A DNA stretch of 64,000 bases from Beaufortia kweichowensis (Eukaryota > Chordata > Actinopteri > Cypriniformes > Gastromyzontidae), in assembly GCA_019155185.1 (NCBI GenBank), contig CM032817.1:6654034-6718033 (forward strand), given 5' to 3'. The notes under the pieces were generated by a model. That model was not told the DNA's origin. It searched no databases and saw only the letters and a program-made list of their open reading frames with translations. This document shows positions 9,301 through 17,277 of this stretch, piece after piece. A program made the position numbers and the translations under genes. Each line of letters opens with the position of its first letter. Position 1 is the first letter of the stretch.

Positions 9301-11434
9301 CAAAGGAAATTCACTGTGGCGGGGGTAAACTAAACACTCACCTTGTTCGTCTTATCAACCTCAGTTGTGCTATTTAAGTGTTCCACAATTCCAGAGATAC
9401 AAAGTGGCCCGGCAAAACCCAGCAGGTCAGCCATGTACCGAAAGGTGCTGCTGAGAAGAATGGGTCGTCCGAACGCCCGGTACATAGACCTCCAGATGGA
9501 TGGGGGTTTTTCTGGGTCTTCTGTGTTCTGCTGTCATGAAATGAGATACTGGTGAGACTCTCTGTACTATAAATTTTTCTAGAACACCATTTGATTACAT
9601 TATGTAATCCTATACATATAAATATGTAAACCACAATCCACATACCCTCTGTTCCTCATAAGCGTCCTTCAGAGACAAATAGTTGGTCAGGGCTCTCATT
9701 GCGATAGGCAGCTTGCCAATCTTCTTCAGCTCAATGGGCCTCTTATGGGCTCCAATGATTAACGGGTTCATCCACCAGTAAGTTGCTTTGGACAGGAGGT
9801 TAACGAAGGGCTGGAGGAATCGGACACCCAGGTCCTGCAAGTCTTCAGGAGGTTTTACCCTCTGGGGGTTTGCAAAGAACACGTACTTCTGCAGATGAGA
9901 TGGGCAGATACAGATACATGTCACACCAAATTCTGGTTTGTTAAAGGAATAGTTCACCCAAAAATGGACCTTAATAATTGACCATAGTAATTTTTAGGAC
10001 CCCTACCTAACCAAGCTTCTTAAAGGTACAATTAAACAATAAAAAAGATTGATATTTTCCCTCATTTAAACCTTTTGACCTATGACCCCAGATGAACCTA
10101 CCCTGACCCTGATGACATTGATCTCGACAGCCATTAGCAGGCCGTAAAGGATCACCAGCAGAGCTGTGATGCAGAAACGAAGATGCTGCACCCCCAAACT
10201 CGCCTCCGCAAATTTCCATAACTTTATCATCTTGGTAATAAAAGCCAGAATCCAGTAGATGAATAAAGCTGTGAACAGTAATTTTGATGTTGTCATTCTC
10301 ATACTTAATTTCAAGGATGAAAACGTAATAACTACAGGAATAGCTGATGCTGAACTGAATTGCCAGCATCATATTTGCATAATGAGACCGACGACGACTT
10401 ACCCAGCAGCAGCTTGGGGAAATTGGCTGTTTCTATATTGTGATAATATACAACTGACGTAGTTGCTGCTATGAAGCCCATCAGTGCTGGCATGAAGAGA
10501 TGCAGGTGATTTGACTCCATTTGCCTAAAGTGAGTTAGTCATGAACAAAACCATACATTTAAATACACACAGTTCATGAATGGATATGCTTATGTTAATT
10601 TGCACCTTTGTATGTATCTGTATATTTCAGGTTCACTGTTTACATCACCTGTTTTAACCTACAGAGGCAATTTAACCCCCTGAGAAGCCTGCCATTGTCA
10701 CAGTGAATGAGCAAATGGGGGTCTAGTATCACTGTGTATTTTGTATAAGTTGATGCTCACGTGTTGGAGACAATTCCCTCGGCGATCTCGCACACATGCA
10801 CAAACAGCAACGTAAAGGTAAGAATCCAGCGCAGGCTGTGACCGGGAAAGTGCAGCCAGGTGTTGTGATGGATCTGCACTTTTGAACTCTGGCTACCCCA
10901 ACCTGGACACACAAACATTTGTAAATCAATTTTGAACCTTCACTGTCAGCATTAAGTAATTTAATATTTGTGTCATTATTATTTTCATAAAAAAATAATA
11001 CAATATTTAAACCACTCCTCCGTATCTTTATCCACCTGTCAATCCAATTTCTGTTTTTTTGTGACGCAAAATGTTTTTTATAATGAAGAGAAAAATACCT
11101 GACAACATTATGACATCAGTTTAAAAAAAAGTAGGCTATTAGAGTAAATGCTCCATAGGGAACTAATATGAGAGATGCCGAATTCACAATATATCATAAC
11201 AGACATCATAACCAACCCACCCAACCTGCATTATTAGTCATTAGACACTCAATGCACGTGTATGCCATTCAAACACAAATTCATACCAATAAAAAGGATA
11301 GGGAATGTGATGAAGAGGAGAAACACATGTGGAACGAGGTTGAGGGCGTCCACAAAGCAGCCATTGTCCAGGACTCCATTGTCCACGCTGTAGGCGTTGC
11401 TACCCCTGTCGTTTCCACAGAAAGACAAGGCCAT
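242..11434 (-). CDS. abcc9: ATP-binding cassette subfamily C member 9 (sulfonylurea receptor SUR2), 5' half, 18 coding exons
   Basis: SUR2 is the regulatory subunit of plasma-membrane K-ATP channels. Four copies surround four Kir6.x pore subunits and confer Mg-nucleotide, sulfonylurea and opener sensitivity. I joined 18 minus-strand exons: 11434-11287, 10902-10761, 10524-10403, 10268-10102, 9888-9646, 9530-9342, 8321-8151, 7459-7304, 7221-7087, 7009-6847, 6712-6672, 6574-6432, 6308-6194, 4759-4658, 3515-3443, 3126-3021, 1161-1126, 343-242. All have AG/GT borders and the phases agree throughout (2354 nt, about 784 codons). The product starts MALSFCGND and contains KPPEDLQDLGVRFLQPFVN (L0) and the Walker A GQVGCGKSS. 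The N-terminus, the KYVFF/NPQ segment and the TLGQINNLVAIETNQLMWF segment resemble SUR2 more than SUR1. TMD0 is about residues 1-195, L0 196-300, TMD1 300-620, and NBD1 starts near 680. The remaining half lies off the low-coordinate end; in vertebrates kcnj8 usually follows there. Confidence 0.97.
344..1125 (-). other. abcc9: abcc9 intron 17
   Basis: Intron between the microexon and coding exon 18. It has a short GA tract near 355 and unremarkable AT-rich DNA. The open frames here have no recognisable protein signature. Confidence 0.7.
1126..1161 (-). CDS. abcc9: abcc9 coding exon 17, 36-bp microexon
   Basis: The expected small exon between Walker A and the Q-loop is found as 36 bp with acceptor TTACAACTTGCAG and donor AGAG|GTACAC. 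It enters and leaves in phase 2, as required by its neighbours. It adds K-GHDTGLSYEEQ-S, ahead of KNRYSV. The human counterpart is 39 bp and ends SFEATRS before RNRYSV, so the S-aromatic-E core aligns while the rest has diverged. Because the exon is tiny and divergent this is less certain than the others, but the phase, position and YEE core agree. Confidence 0.72.
1162..3020 (-). other. abcc9: abcc9 intron 16
   Basis: A 1.9-kb intron between the Walker A exon and the microexon. It contains an inverted-repeat MITE (1415-1660) and a block at about 1915-2406 with overlapping open frames on both strands that I cannot identify. The remainder shows nothing notable. Confidence 0.75.
1415..1660. mobile_element. 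MITE with AAGGGA-AGTT terminal inverted repeats
   Basis: The left end reads CTCAAAGGGACAGTTCACTT. The right end (GGGTAAACTATCCCTTTAAG) is its inverted complement with a few mismatches. About 246 bp, non-coding. The termini match the short elements scattered through cyprinid genomes and several others in this window, such as 4833 and 55206. It is non-autonomous and probably old. Confidence 0.75.
3021..3126 (-). CDS. abcc9: abcc9 coding exon 16 (NBD1 Walker A)
   Basis: 106 bp, about residues 704-739, exit phase 2. It encodes QLTMIVGQVGCGKSSLLLAM followed by LGEMQTISGKVYWS. The Walker A is GQVGCGKSS with the ATP-binding Lys at about residue 717 in this reconstruction. The acceptor is CATTTCAG and the donor CAA|GTGAGA. 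Confidence 0.96.
3127..4657 (-). other. abcc9: abcc9 introns 14 and 15 (flanking exon 15)
   Basis: Apart from exon 15 (3443-3515) this stretch is intronic. It includes a (GT)n run at about 3911-3929 and AT-rich sequence. No other exon with matching phase was found. Confidence 0.7.
3443..3515 (-). CDS. abcc9: abcc9 coding exon 15 (NBD1 first strands)
   Basis: 73 bp, about residues 680-704. It encodes VDDGYFTWGSSLSTLSDINI followed by RIPT. The aromatic GYF-TW is the A-loop region of NBD1 that stacks on the adenine. The acceptor is TCATTAAG and the donor ACAG|GTACAA. Confidence 0.94.
4658..4759 (-). CDS. abcc9: abcc9 coding exon 14 (in-frame cassette)
   Basis: 102 bp, residues 646-679, phase 0/0. 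It encodes TKAINRKGRYRMDNYEQPMR followed by RQMRPTETEDVAVQ, matching human TINRKQPGRYHLDSYEQ. This basic linker lies between TMD1 and NBD1. The exon is a multiple of three, so skipping it keeps the frame. Mammalian SUR2 transcripts lacking exon 14 are known. The acceptor is ATCACTATAG and the donor CAG|GTCAGG. Confidence 0.94.
4833..4999. mobile_element. MITE, AAAGGGATAGT family
   Basis: Starts TTTAAAGGGATAGTGCAC and ends GGTGAACTATTCCATCAAAG, an imperfect inverted repeat. About 167 bp, non-coding, same terminal family as the element at 1415. It lies just upstream (in transcript sense) of cassette exon 14. Confidence 0.7.
5598..6059. mobile_element. MITE-like element with TTAAAGGGGCACAGA / TCTGTCCCTTTAAG ends
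   Basis: The termini form an imperfect inverted repeat about 460 bp apart. The interior is very AT-rich, with TTATATTATATT iterations at 5882-5950. No coding capacity. The end sequence differs from the AGTTCACC family, so this may be a separate family. Confidence 0.5.
6194..6308 (-). CDS. abcc9: abcc9 coding exon 13 (TMD1-NBD1 linker)
   Basis: 115 bp, about residues 607-645, exit phase 0. It encodes SVQKLGEFLQSDEIGDDSWR followed by NGDMSMPLESGKKYKYPGD. The SDEIGDDSWR motif is diagnostic of SUR2 (SUR1 has SAEIREEQ). The acceptor is CCCCTGCAG and the donor GAT|GTGAGT. Confidence 0.95.
6432..6574 (-). CDS. abcc9: abcc9 coding exon 12 (TMD1 last helices)
   Basis: 143 bp, about residues 560-607, exit phase 2. 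It encodes TFVTHAYIEEVRLSPAKAFA and SLALFHILVTPLFLLSTVVR followed by FAVKALV. The last two helices of TMD1 lie here. The acceptor is TGCTTTCAG and the donor CAG|GTATGT. Confidence 0.95.
6672..6712 (-). CDS. abcc9: abcc9 coding exon 11 (41-bp small exon)
   Basis: 41 bp, about residues 546-559. It encodes IFMNAATPIAAVLA, matching human IFMNAAIPIAAVLA. The acceptor is ATCTCTTCAG and the donor GCG|GTAAGA. It restores phase 0 after the preceding phase-1 junction. Confidence 0.93.
6847..7009 (-). CDS. abcc9: abcc9 coding exon 10 (TMD1 intracellular helix)
   Basis: 163 bp, about residues 492-546, exit phase 1. It encodes DYSTDRLKKTTEILKGIKLL followed by KLYAWENIFCDRVEETREKE, the hallmark KLLKLYAWE of ABCC intracellular loop 2, then LTSLKTFALYTSMS. 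The acceptor is ATTTTTCTCAG and the donor CCA|GTAAGA. Confidence 0.95.
7087..7221 (-). CDS. abcc9: abcc9 coding exon 9 (TMD1)
   Basis: 135 bp, residues 447-491, phase 0/0. It encodes IIMGVILLYYLLGNSAVIGA and VILLLAPVQYLIATKLADTQ followed by KSTL. It contains the paired TM helices and the start of the long cytoplasmic helix. The acceptor is ATTCATAG and the donor CTG|GTAAGC. Confidence 0.95.
7304..7459 (-). CDS. abcc9: abcc9 coding exon 8 (TMD1)
   Basis: 156 bp, residues 395-446, phase 0/0. It encodes AMIYNKILRLSTSNMSMGEM, TLGQINNLVAIETNQLMWF and LFLCPNLWAMPVQ. The sequence is almost identical to mammalian SUR2. SUR1 instead has ICNLVAIDTNQ here, which supports the paralogue call. The acceptor is TTCCACAG and the donor CAG|GTACAT. 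Confidence 0.96.
7460..8150 (-). other. abcc9: abcc9 intron 7
   Basis: Intron between coding exons 7 and 8, dominated by an imperfect tandem repeat at about 7790-7925. No exon or RNA gene was recognised. Confidence 0.75.
7785..7925. repeat. Imperfect AATAGAATAGAA/ACATGCAA tandem repeat
   Basis: Repeated blocks of AATAGAATAGAAA followed by (T/C)GACATGCAA occur at least three times, with the short AATAG unit iterated between them. It is a degenerate higher-order minisatellite in an intron. The long open frames read through it on the minus strand are a by-product of the repeat. Confidence 0.75.
8151..8321 (-). CDS. abcc9: abcc9 coding exon 7 (TMD1)
   Basis: 171 bp, residues 338-394, phase 0/0. 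It encodes TGNMTLGVYFMSSTELLQNT, then SVLAVLLFLALVLQRTFLQA and SYYVTIETGINLRGALL. The last segment is the cytoplasmic helix leading into coupling helix 1. The acceptor is GATCTGTCAG and the donor CTA|GTAAGT. Confidence 0.95.
8322..9341 (-). other. abcc9: abcc9 intron 6
   Basis: A 1.0-kb intron with short (GT)n runs near 8440 and 8588. The segment at about 8860-9010 is less repetitive and somewhat more GC-rich than its surroundings. I see no exon. Confidence 0.7.
9342..9530 (-). CDS. abcc9: abcc9 coding exon 6 (TMD1 start)
   Basis: 189 bp, residues 275-337, phase 0 at both ends. It encodes SIWRSMYRAFGRPILLSSTF and RYMADLLGFAGPLCISGIVE. The following extracellular loop contains the glycosylation sequon NST. 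The acceptor is a NAGNAG site (GACAG|CAG), so one Gln codon may be optional. The loop residues after GIVE differ from mammals, as expected for an exposed loop. Confidence 0.95.
9646..9888 (-). CDS. abcc9: abcc9 coding exon 5 (L0 linker)
   Basis: 243 bp, residues 194-274. It encodes KYVFFANPQRVKPPEDLQDL, GVRFLQPFVNLLSKATYWWM and KKIGKLPIAMRALTNYLSLK. This is the L0 (CL3) linker/lasso and the first TMD1 elbow helix. L0 couples TMD0 and Kir6 to the ABC core and is the most conserved stretch of SUR proteins. The acceptor is TCATCTGCAG and the donor AGG|GTATGT. Confidence 0.97.
9940..10000. mobile_element. MITE end fragment (AGTTCACCC family)
   Basis: TTAAAGGAATAGTTCACCCA followed by AAAATGG is the standard left end of the cyprinid element. 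No matching right end was found before exon 4, so it is a truncated copy in intron 4. Confidence 0.6.
10102..10268 (-). CDS. abcc9: abcc9 coding exon 4 (TMD0 helices 4-5)
   Basis: 167 bp, about residues 138-193. It encodes ALFIYWILAFITKMIKLWKF and ITALLVILYGLLMAVEINVI, ending RVR. The acceptor is TGTTCACAG, the donor AGG|GTAGGT, and the exit is phase 0. The window inside QHLRFCITA matches the conserved NLRFCITG of human SUR2. Confidence 0.95.
10403..10524 (-). CDS. abcc9: abcc9 coding exon 3 (TMD0)
   Basis: 122 bp, about residues 97-137. It encodes HLHLFMPALMGFIAATTSVV followed by YYHNIETANFPKLLL, the third TMD0 helix and the loop behind it. The acceptor is CACTTTAG and the donor CTGG|GTAAGT. 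Confidence 0.95.
10761..10902 (-). CDS. abcc9: abcc9 coding exon 2 (TMD0)
   Basis: 142 bp, about residues 50-97. The acceptor is TGTGTGTCCAG and the donor CAC|GTGAGC. It encodes WGSQSSKVQIHHNTW and LRWILTFTLLFVHVCEIAEG, nearly identical to mammalian SUR2 TMD0 helix 2. The exon enters in phase 1 and leaves in phase 2. Confidence 0.95.
10904..11286 (-). other. abcc9: abcc9 coding intron 1
   Basis: 383-bp intron. T-rich and A-rich stretches only; the region just below 11286 is the donor side. Confidence 0.75.
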
Positions 11435-11458
11435 ATCAGCTGATTGGGCTAGAGGAGC
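11287..11458 (-). CDS. abcc9: abcc9 coding exon 1 (start codon at 11432-11434)
   Basis: The acceptor is a T-rich tract ending CTCAG before 11458. A 24-nt 5' UTR precedes the ATG, and the donor is ATTG|GTATGA at 11287/11286. It encodes residues 1-50 (last codon split, phase 1). The extracellular N-terminus has Cys6 and Cys26, matching the conserved N-terminal disulfide pair of SURs. TM1 begins at LNLVPHVFLLFITFPILFIG. The start is chosen because the protein aligns from its Met with vertebrate SUR2 (MSLSFCGN in human). Confidence 0.95.
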
Positions 11459-12112
11459 CTGAGATGATTAAAAAACAAACAGCAGTCAGGTGTTGATTGA
11501 GATAAGCAAACACCAAATGCATTTTTTTATGCAAAAACGTGCTTTTAATAGTAAACAGATTTTAAGTTTTAATCTGTCCAAATTGACAGTAATGAATACA
11601 GTCTTCCTGTAATTATTATTGACTAAAAGGTCTGATAAAGTATTTGACTACATTGATCCTGCGCCACCAATTACTATAAGAGCCAGATTAACAAACTCTC
11701 TCCAGGGACACTGCCTGGCCATTACTCCACAGCCAATTCAGTTATCAGGTTTTTTGGGTTTCATTTCTCATTCAGGAGAGCTGCATTTTATCAAATTGAC
11801 TGTAAAGTGTTGAGAAAATAAATTGCTGTTTATCCTCATAGTGTCCTGACATAAAGTTGCATTAAAATATATTACAATATAATAATTTCTTTTCCTATTT
11901 ATGAAAAACATTTAAGTGACTTATTTCTTCACACATCTTACAAACACTTCTGTTCGTTATTATAATCGGATACCACCCACTCAGTAAACTATTCCGATCA
12001 GATACAGTATCACACGTTGCCTACGTGTGGATATTACCGCTGTTTCTATAAATGCCTAAAAATAATAAAACCAACCGCGACAGTCATATATGAATTTTAA
12101 ATAATTACTTAC
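11459..12112 (-). other. abcc9: abcc9 5' UTR intron
   Basis: Intron between the predicted non-coding exon ending at 12113 and the ATG-bearing exon. AT-rich, with no element recognised. The acceptor tract TGTTTGTTTTTTAATCAT lies at its 3' end. Confidence 0.6.
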
Positions 12113-12279
12113 CTGAGAGATTTCTTTGCTTTAGTAAGTTTTCATGCCCGTTGCCTGGAGTTAGGGACAGTAATTCACATGGAATATTATTTTTAGCTGC
12201 GGTGTATCAGCTGCTCATGGTCTCTCTTCTCTCTTGGATCGGATTTCCAAACTTGAACAGGAATGTTGGCATGGACGCA
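12113..12279 (-). other. abcc9: Predicted abcc9 non-coding 5' UTR exon (or alternative first exon)
   Basis: A consensus donor CTCAG|GTAAGTAAT lies at 12113/12112, and a good acceptor (TGTCTATTTTCTCAG) precedes 12279. This gives a 167-bp exon that could be an internal 5' UTR exon, or part of a first exon if a start site lies within it. It contains short upstream ATGs, for example ACCATGAGCAGCTGA. There is no transcript evidence available to me. Confidence 0.5.
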
Positions 12280-12700
12280 CTGAGAAAATAGACATCGACG
12301 TTGACATTAAGGTTGTGTTTTAAAACATTATTAGCTGCCTACCTAGATTGCGTTTGTGGGGATCATTTTACCAAAGAGGAGGTTGTTCTTTCTTTAAAAT
12401 ACATTAGGCTACAACATGTAGATGTGTTGCAATCTCTTAATTTACGTAACACAGGGTGGTTATTACATTTTCCAAAACGATTGTATTTTGACCTTGTTAC
12501 AATAAAGCATCGCTCTACATCACAGAGTACAGTAAAAGAAATTCACTGTCGTTGAAACTACAAATGAAATTATAATGCAGTGCAGTTAAATCATAAGACC
12601 ATCCTAAAAAGATCTTACAGCATCATCGCTATGGTGCGTTATCCGGAATTTGTATGAATGAATTCAAGACGTAATGCAACACGATTAAAGACACACTTAC

Positions 12701-12850
12701 CTAAAAATCTCCGTTTAAGGAAAGCTTAATTCGCAAATGCACGTATTAAACTGCTCCGGTTAGACAATAAACACGATGGTTGTGGTGGTTGTATGATTCT
12801 CGGTGTCCTTGTGGTACTGAAGAAAGCGCGTGTCCTTAGGCGTTAGGTTG
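12701..12850 (-). other. abcc9: Predicted abcc9 first non-coding exon
   Basis: A second strong minus-strand donor, TTTTTAG|GTAAGTGTG, lies at 12701/12700. Upstream sequence to about 12850 is promoter-proximal by position, next to an X-box-like motif. The TSS end is approximate. It could splice to 12279 or directly to 11458. Confidence 0.42.
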
Positions 12851-12860
12851 CTATGGCGTC
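12847..12860 (+). promoter_or_regulatory. RFX X-box-like motif
   Basis: GTTGCTATGGCGTC resembles the palindromic X-box GTTRCC-N-GGYAAC (for example GTTGCCATGGCAAC) with few mismatches. It sits immediately upstream of the predicted abcc9 first exon, where RFX sites are often found. Functional binding is inference. Confidence 0.4.
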
Positions 12861-12863
12861 AGA

Positions 12864-12870
12864 TATAAAG
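12864..12870 (+). promoter_or_regulatory. TATA-box-like element (plus orientation)
   Basis: TATAAAG within CAGATATAAAGGAGGG reads as a TATA box on the plus strand, just next to the X-box-like motif. It points away from abcc9, so it could drive a divergent transcript. The motif is common by chance in AT-rich DNA. Confidence 0.25.
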
Positions 12871-13764
12871 GAGGGATGCCGGTGCACGAGCTCTTCTCGT
12901 CAGATGTAGGTCACTTGAAGAATAACGGGATCATGCTGAAGACTCGGATTATAATAACAATAATCAAAGGTTGTGTTTACTGACAGGTGCATAATACAAC
13001 GCACTAAAGCAAAGCGTGTTTACAATAAATAAATACAATGGAAAAGAGAGAGCTTAATATGAGATAACTGGTCTATTGCTCTGCGTAATTTAGAAAGATA
13101 ATGCACTAATTGCATAATATTTTTTTCAGCTATGGGGTCTTTAGATCCAGTAGCCTATCCTGTGTAAATAGAAAAATAATTATTCTGCACTGTATCCACA
13201 ACCATGCGTTTCTATTTGACCCTAGATATATTAACCCTATTGTAGCTACTGAGAAGCAACAACAGACAGCTCATGGTTCCCAATTTCCCAAGACAAAAAT
13301 AAACCTCATGGGATTCTTTGTTTTCTTTTGTTCAGGTTTGTAGGTTTAGTTAAACACTTGAAGTCATGGTCATGCTCTGACAAACACAATCTAACTCTTA
13401 AATCATAATTAGGTAATTGATCAATAAAAAAAGTCAAAAACATTTTTGAACCTTTACTGGTTTTACTGTTTTTATCTTTGTAGATAAAGCAAATGGAGAG
13501 CTCTTTCTATCCGTGCTTTACATGTATCTTCAAAGCCACTAAATGACTAATGCTAGGACTTCATGGGAAGCAGAACTTCCACTCCAGAGGGACCGAACTC
13601 AAGGGTCACAGATGGTTGGAGACTGAAGTGTGATGAGAACCGCCGAAGGGTGTATGCGCGTGTGTACGACTGAGGGAAGTGAGGGTGCGTGAGAGGTTGA
13701 AGAAGCACTGGGGGTTGTGTGGGGTTGATGGGTGATTGTGAGGTTGTCTGTGTCTCCCTTGAGA

Positions 13765-13778
13765 CCAGAAGGGGGCAG
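13765..13778 (+). promoter_or_regulatory. CTCF-like motif
   Basis: CCAGAAGGGGGCAG fits the CTCF core CCASYAGRKGGCRS with one mismatch (A for Y). Confidence 0.45.
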
Positions 13779-14952
13779 CCCTAACTCAGACTCATCCCTA
13801 TTAACAACAGGAAGTAGTACAGGAAGCAGCCCATGTGTGAGCCATCAAAGGCCCTGTGGTGACACCCAGAGCCTGGGACGGGTTGCCGTGGCTGGGGACA
13901 GAAGGATGTAGTGGAGGCTGAAGGATTCTGGAGGTCAGGGGGTCAAACACGACCTCTTTGAGAAAGTTGCAGTTTCCCATAACTAAGCTGAGAAGCAGCG
14001 ATTTCCACACGTATGCATGTGGCGTGCGTCATCAGATGAGAGGCATCACACGTAAAGAGACACTCCTAAGGTCTTTGACACACAACAGATGAGACTCCAA
14101 AAGAAATGCTGGAAGACCTTTGTCCATGCAGAATAGGATATGAAGCCATATTCCTAACCACACAAATACACTATTATGATGTATTTGACCATGTTACAAA
14201 ATCCTTATAAAATACAAAGAACATGGGGATTTGTTTTGGCTCTAATGTAGGATGGGAGCTCAATTAGTGGTGCATTTGAGACTGGGATGGTATGTCCACC
14301 ACAGATGTCATATTTTTGAAATCTATTATCAATTTAAATACAGAGAAAAAGAGGTAGAGGAAGACAGAGAAATAACAGATGAAAGTCTGGGAACATGGAA
14401 CATGCATACCTGCATTAAATAAACAATCTCTGTCTCTCTCTCCCTCTCTGTAAACTGTCACTGTACAACTGTAAGGCGCTTTCACAAAAACAGATACAAT
14501 AGCCAGAAGAAGATCATCTGACATTCAAACATCATGGGACCTTAACAACACTTTAAATCTGATTGACACGTGATTAATTTGTTAGACAGAGAGAGGATGA
14601 AACCAAAAAGGAAAGCAAGGAAGGGGTTAAGAAACAGGTGGATAATTCTATATAAAAACCTGTGCCTTTTGCAGTTTAATATGGTTTAAGAATATATCAT
14701 ATATATTTCAATATACATATATTAAACATTTGATCAGACAAACGTTAAATTTATTGTATAATCATATGTTAAATTAAAACACATTTAATGTGTTGAAACA
14801 AATGGCTTAAGGTAAAAAAAGGTAAAAGTGTGCCAGTTTTAGTGTTTGAAAATAAACTAAAATAAAAGATAAAAAAAACTTTAACTTGGTCTACAATTGA
14901 CATAAAAAGATCAAGTTAATACAGTGGTTCTATTTTCAAAAATGACGTAATG

Positions 14953-14966
14953 CTGCCATCTAGTGG
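14953..14966 (-). promoter_or_regulatory. CTCF-like motif
   Basis: The plus strand reads CTGCCATCTAGTGG, i.e. CCACTAGATGGCAG on the minus strand. This fits the CTCF core CCASYAGRKGGCRS. Confidence 0.45.
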
Positions 14967-17277
14967 TTTACAACATTAACTAGGCCTACATAACATTGAA
15001 ACAATATTTGCACAAGACAAAAATAATTTTGTAATAATCATCCTTTTTAAAAAATGAAAAATCGAATTATAAATATTTTTTTTAAATATATGTTATATAA
15101 TTGTTTACAGTAAATATATGCAGTATTATGGGCAACCTATTAGTAAATAGCTTAAAATCTGAAAGCACCTGTCTTTGTAGTAAAGGCTAAACCAAGGTCA
15201 TCTTTAGTAACAAGCTGCTAGCAGTGATACAGAAAGGAAGCTTCCAAATATGCAATATTTGCTCATATTCTCTCACCTCACAAAAATCAATGTTCTTGTT
15301 AGCTAGTTATTCAATGGTCCATAGCCAAAGCCATTTATTATCCTGGGGACATCAGCACATCCACATTATTAAAAATGTTTTATTTTTAACTTCTAAAGGT
15401 TATCTGAAAGAGTGTTGCCCCAATTACAATTTCAGAACTTCCTATTGCATTTTTCCGGTCTGTGAAGCCTATTATTGGATACCAACCAGGCGTAAAGCCT
15501 CGTAAATGAAGGAATCCGATATAATCTTACTGATGTTAACAGGTTATACAATCCGGCTTAATCATTATAACAAACAAATAGTGTGTGTGTGTGTGTGTAA
15601 GCAACACACCAGGTAATTAGTCAATCAAAACAGAATTAAGCCTGGATGAGAGCATGTTGAGAAGATTTGCATTGTTTTGGGAATAGTCTGAAAATGTGAT
15701 CAACCACATTGGACACTCTGGAACAATCTCATTCTTCAAAGAGCTTCTCTCTTCATTAGTGACTTCATTAGCGTTCTCTCATCTCTTATCGTTCTAATCA
15801 AGCTAATGATGAGAGTTGGGTATTTCACCCCTCGAGTTGCCAGTGAAGGAAAAAGGGTTGTTGAAGAGAGGAGACAGTAAGAGAAAGAGAGAGTCACCCT
15901 GTAGTGAATTTACACTGTACAATTCTGTACAATTTAAACTTTGCAGATAATGAAAATATCTAAACAGCCTTAAAACAAAAAAATTACTTCTGTAAGGCAA
16001 TATAACTGTAAGAGAATACATCTTGGAATACATTTATTTTTTACCCTATTGGTAAAATTTGCCAATAAATCAATTCAAGAAATGAATGTCTTAAAGCAGT
16101 AGTATACCCCATAAATGTATACTCATATAATCATTATTGACTGAAAATCTTTCATAGAATCTCTACAGCCAAATTCATGTTTAGATATTTTTCCAGTGAA
16201 CAAACTTAGCCTTCCATCTTGCTTCCCACAGAGGTCTGGTTATTCTAATATAATTCTGGGTAATGGTCCCAGGACTTGTGGGAGTGATGGAGAGAGTACC
16301 AGATGGCTCATTAGTGGCACTGGACCAAACTGGCACTGCTGGGAGAGACCATCCAACATCTCCCACCAGACGCTAAGTAATAGAACTTGATGCTCATGTT
16401 GATGCTTTATACACAAACAAACACACAAGCCCGATCATGCACACACAGACACATCACATCCTCGCATATTCACACGTGTGTCACTCACGCAAGCACACAC
16501 ATACCGGTTTGATTAGAGCCAGGCCTATGCAATAACTCATACTGACAGCTACCCAACCGACTTGGCTCGGTGCAAGTGAGAAGCAAATCTAATCATTGCA
16601 CACGCTAAAAATAACTCCTTTATTTCTCGCCCTCTCTCACTTTTGTTCATGTTTATCATCCCCTCCCTCTTCACAGCTCCTTCTGTCTGACGTCTCAAGG
16701 CATATTGTCTTTTCTCTGCCAGTGAGAAGCGTAACTGTTTCTGCTCATCTGCTTCTGCAGCTATTCTAAAGGCTATGTGCCAAATTCAGCTGATTTGCTG
16801 CAGTTTCCACAGAGCGCACGGTCAAGCGGAAGGAACAGCTGTTTCTTGTACAAACACTGTGAGATTATGAATTGCCTTAGGTCACAAACATATTACTGGT
16901 TGATTAATGATAGTTTATTGGTGTTTGGGGTGAGAATATGGCAACCTTACGACCTTAAAAGACAGTTTCCAAACTCCACAATTTTAGGCAACATGATCCA
17001 AAATAAAACAAAAGCTGATCACAAGATTTGCCAGTGTTTGGAAGACCACATGCCACACACAGAGATATTTTCAATCACCAACACGTTTCCTTTGGGTTCA
17101 GTGCAGATCAAAAATCACCATTGCTTGCTTGGTCTACATCAAGTGCAAGTGGCTAATGATGGGCAAGAATTGAACATTATAACCACATAAAGCAGATTCA
17201 ACATCAACCACACATCATTACAGGATAAGATGAACAGTTTAAAGATGGGTAAGTTCCACTGCAATAATGACTTTAAA

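Noticed and set aside
9343..9555. Plus-strand frame overlapping abcc9 exon 6
   Set aside because: Shadow of the real minus-strand exon.
242..11434. Possibility that the gene is abcc8 (SUR1) rather than abcc9
   Set aside because: SDEIGDDSWR, LGQINNLVAIETNQ, the SUR2-like N-terminus and the small exon 17 all match SUR2 and not SUR1.
13801..14010. 69-codon minus-strand frame in a GC-richer intergenic block
   Set aside because: No domain, no promoter or splice context. The block is more likely regulatory or neutral.
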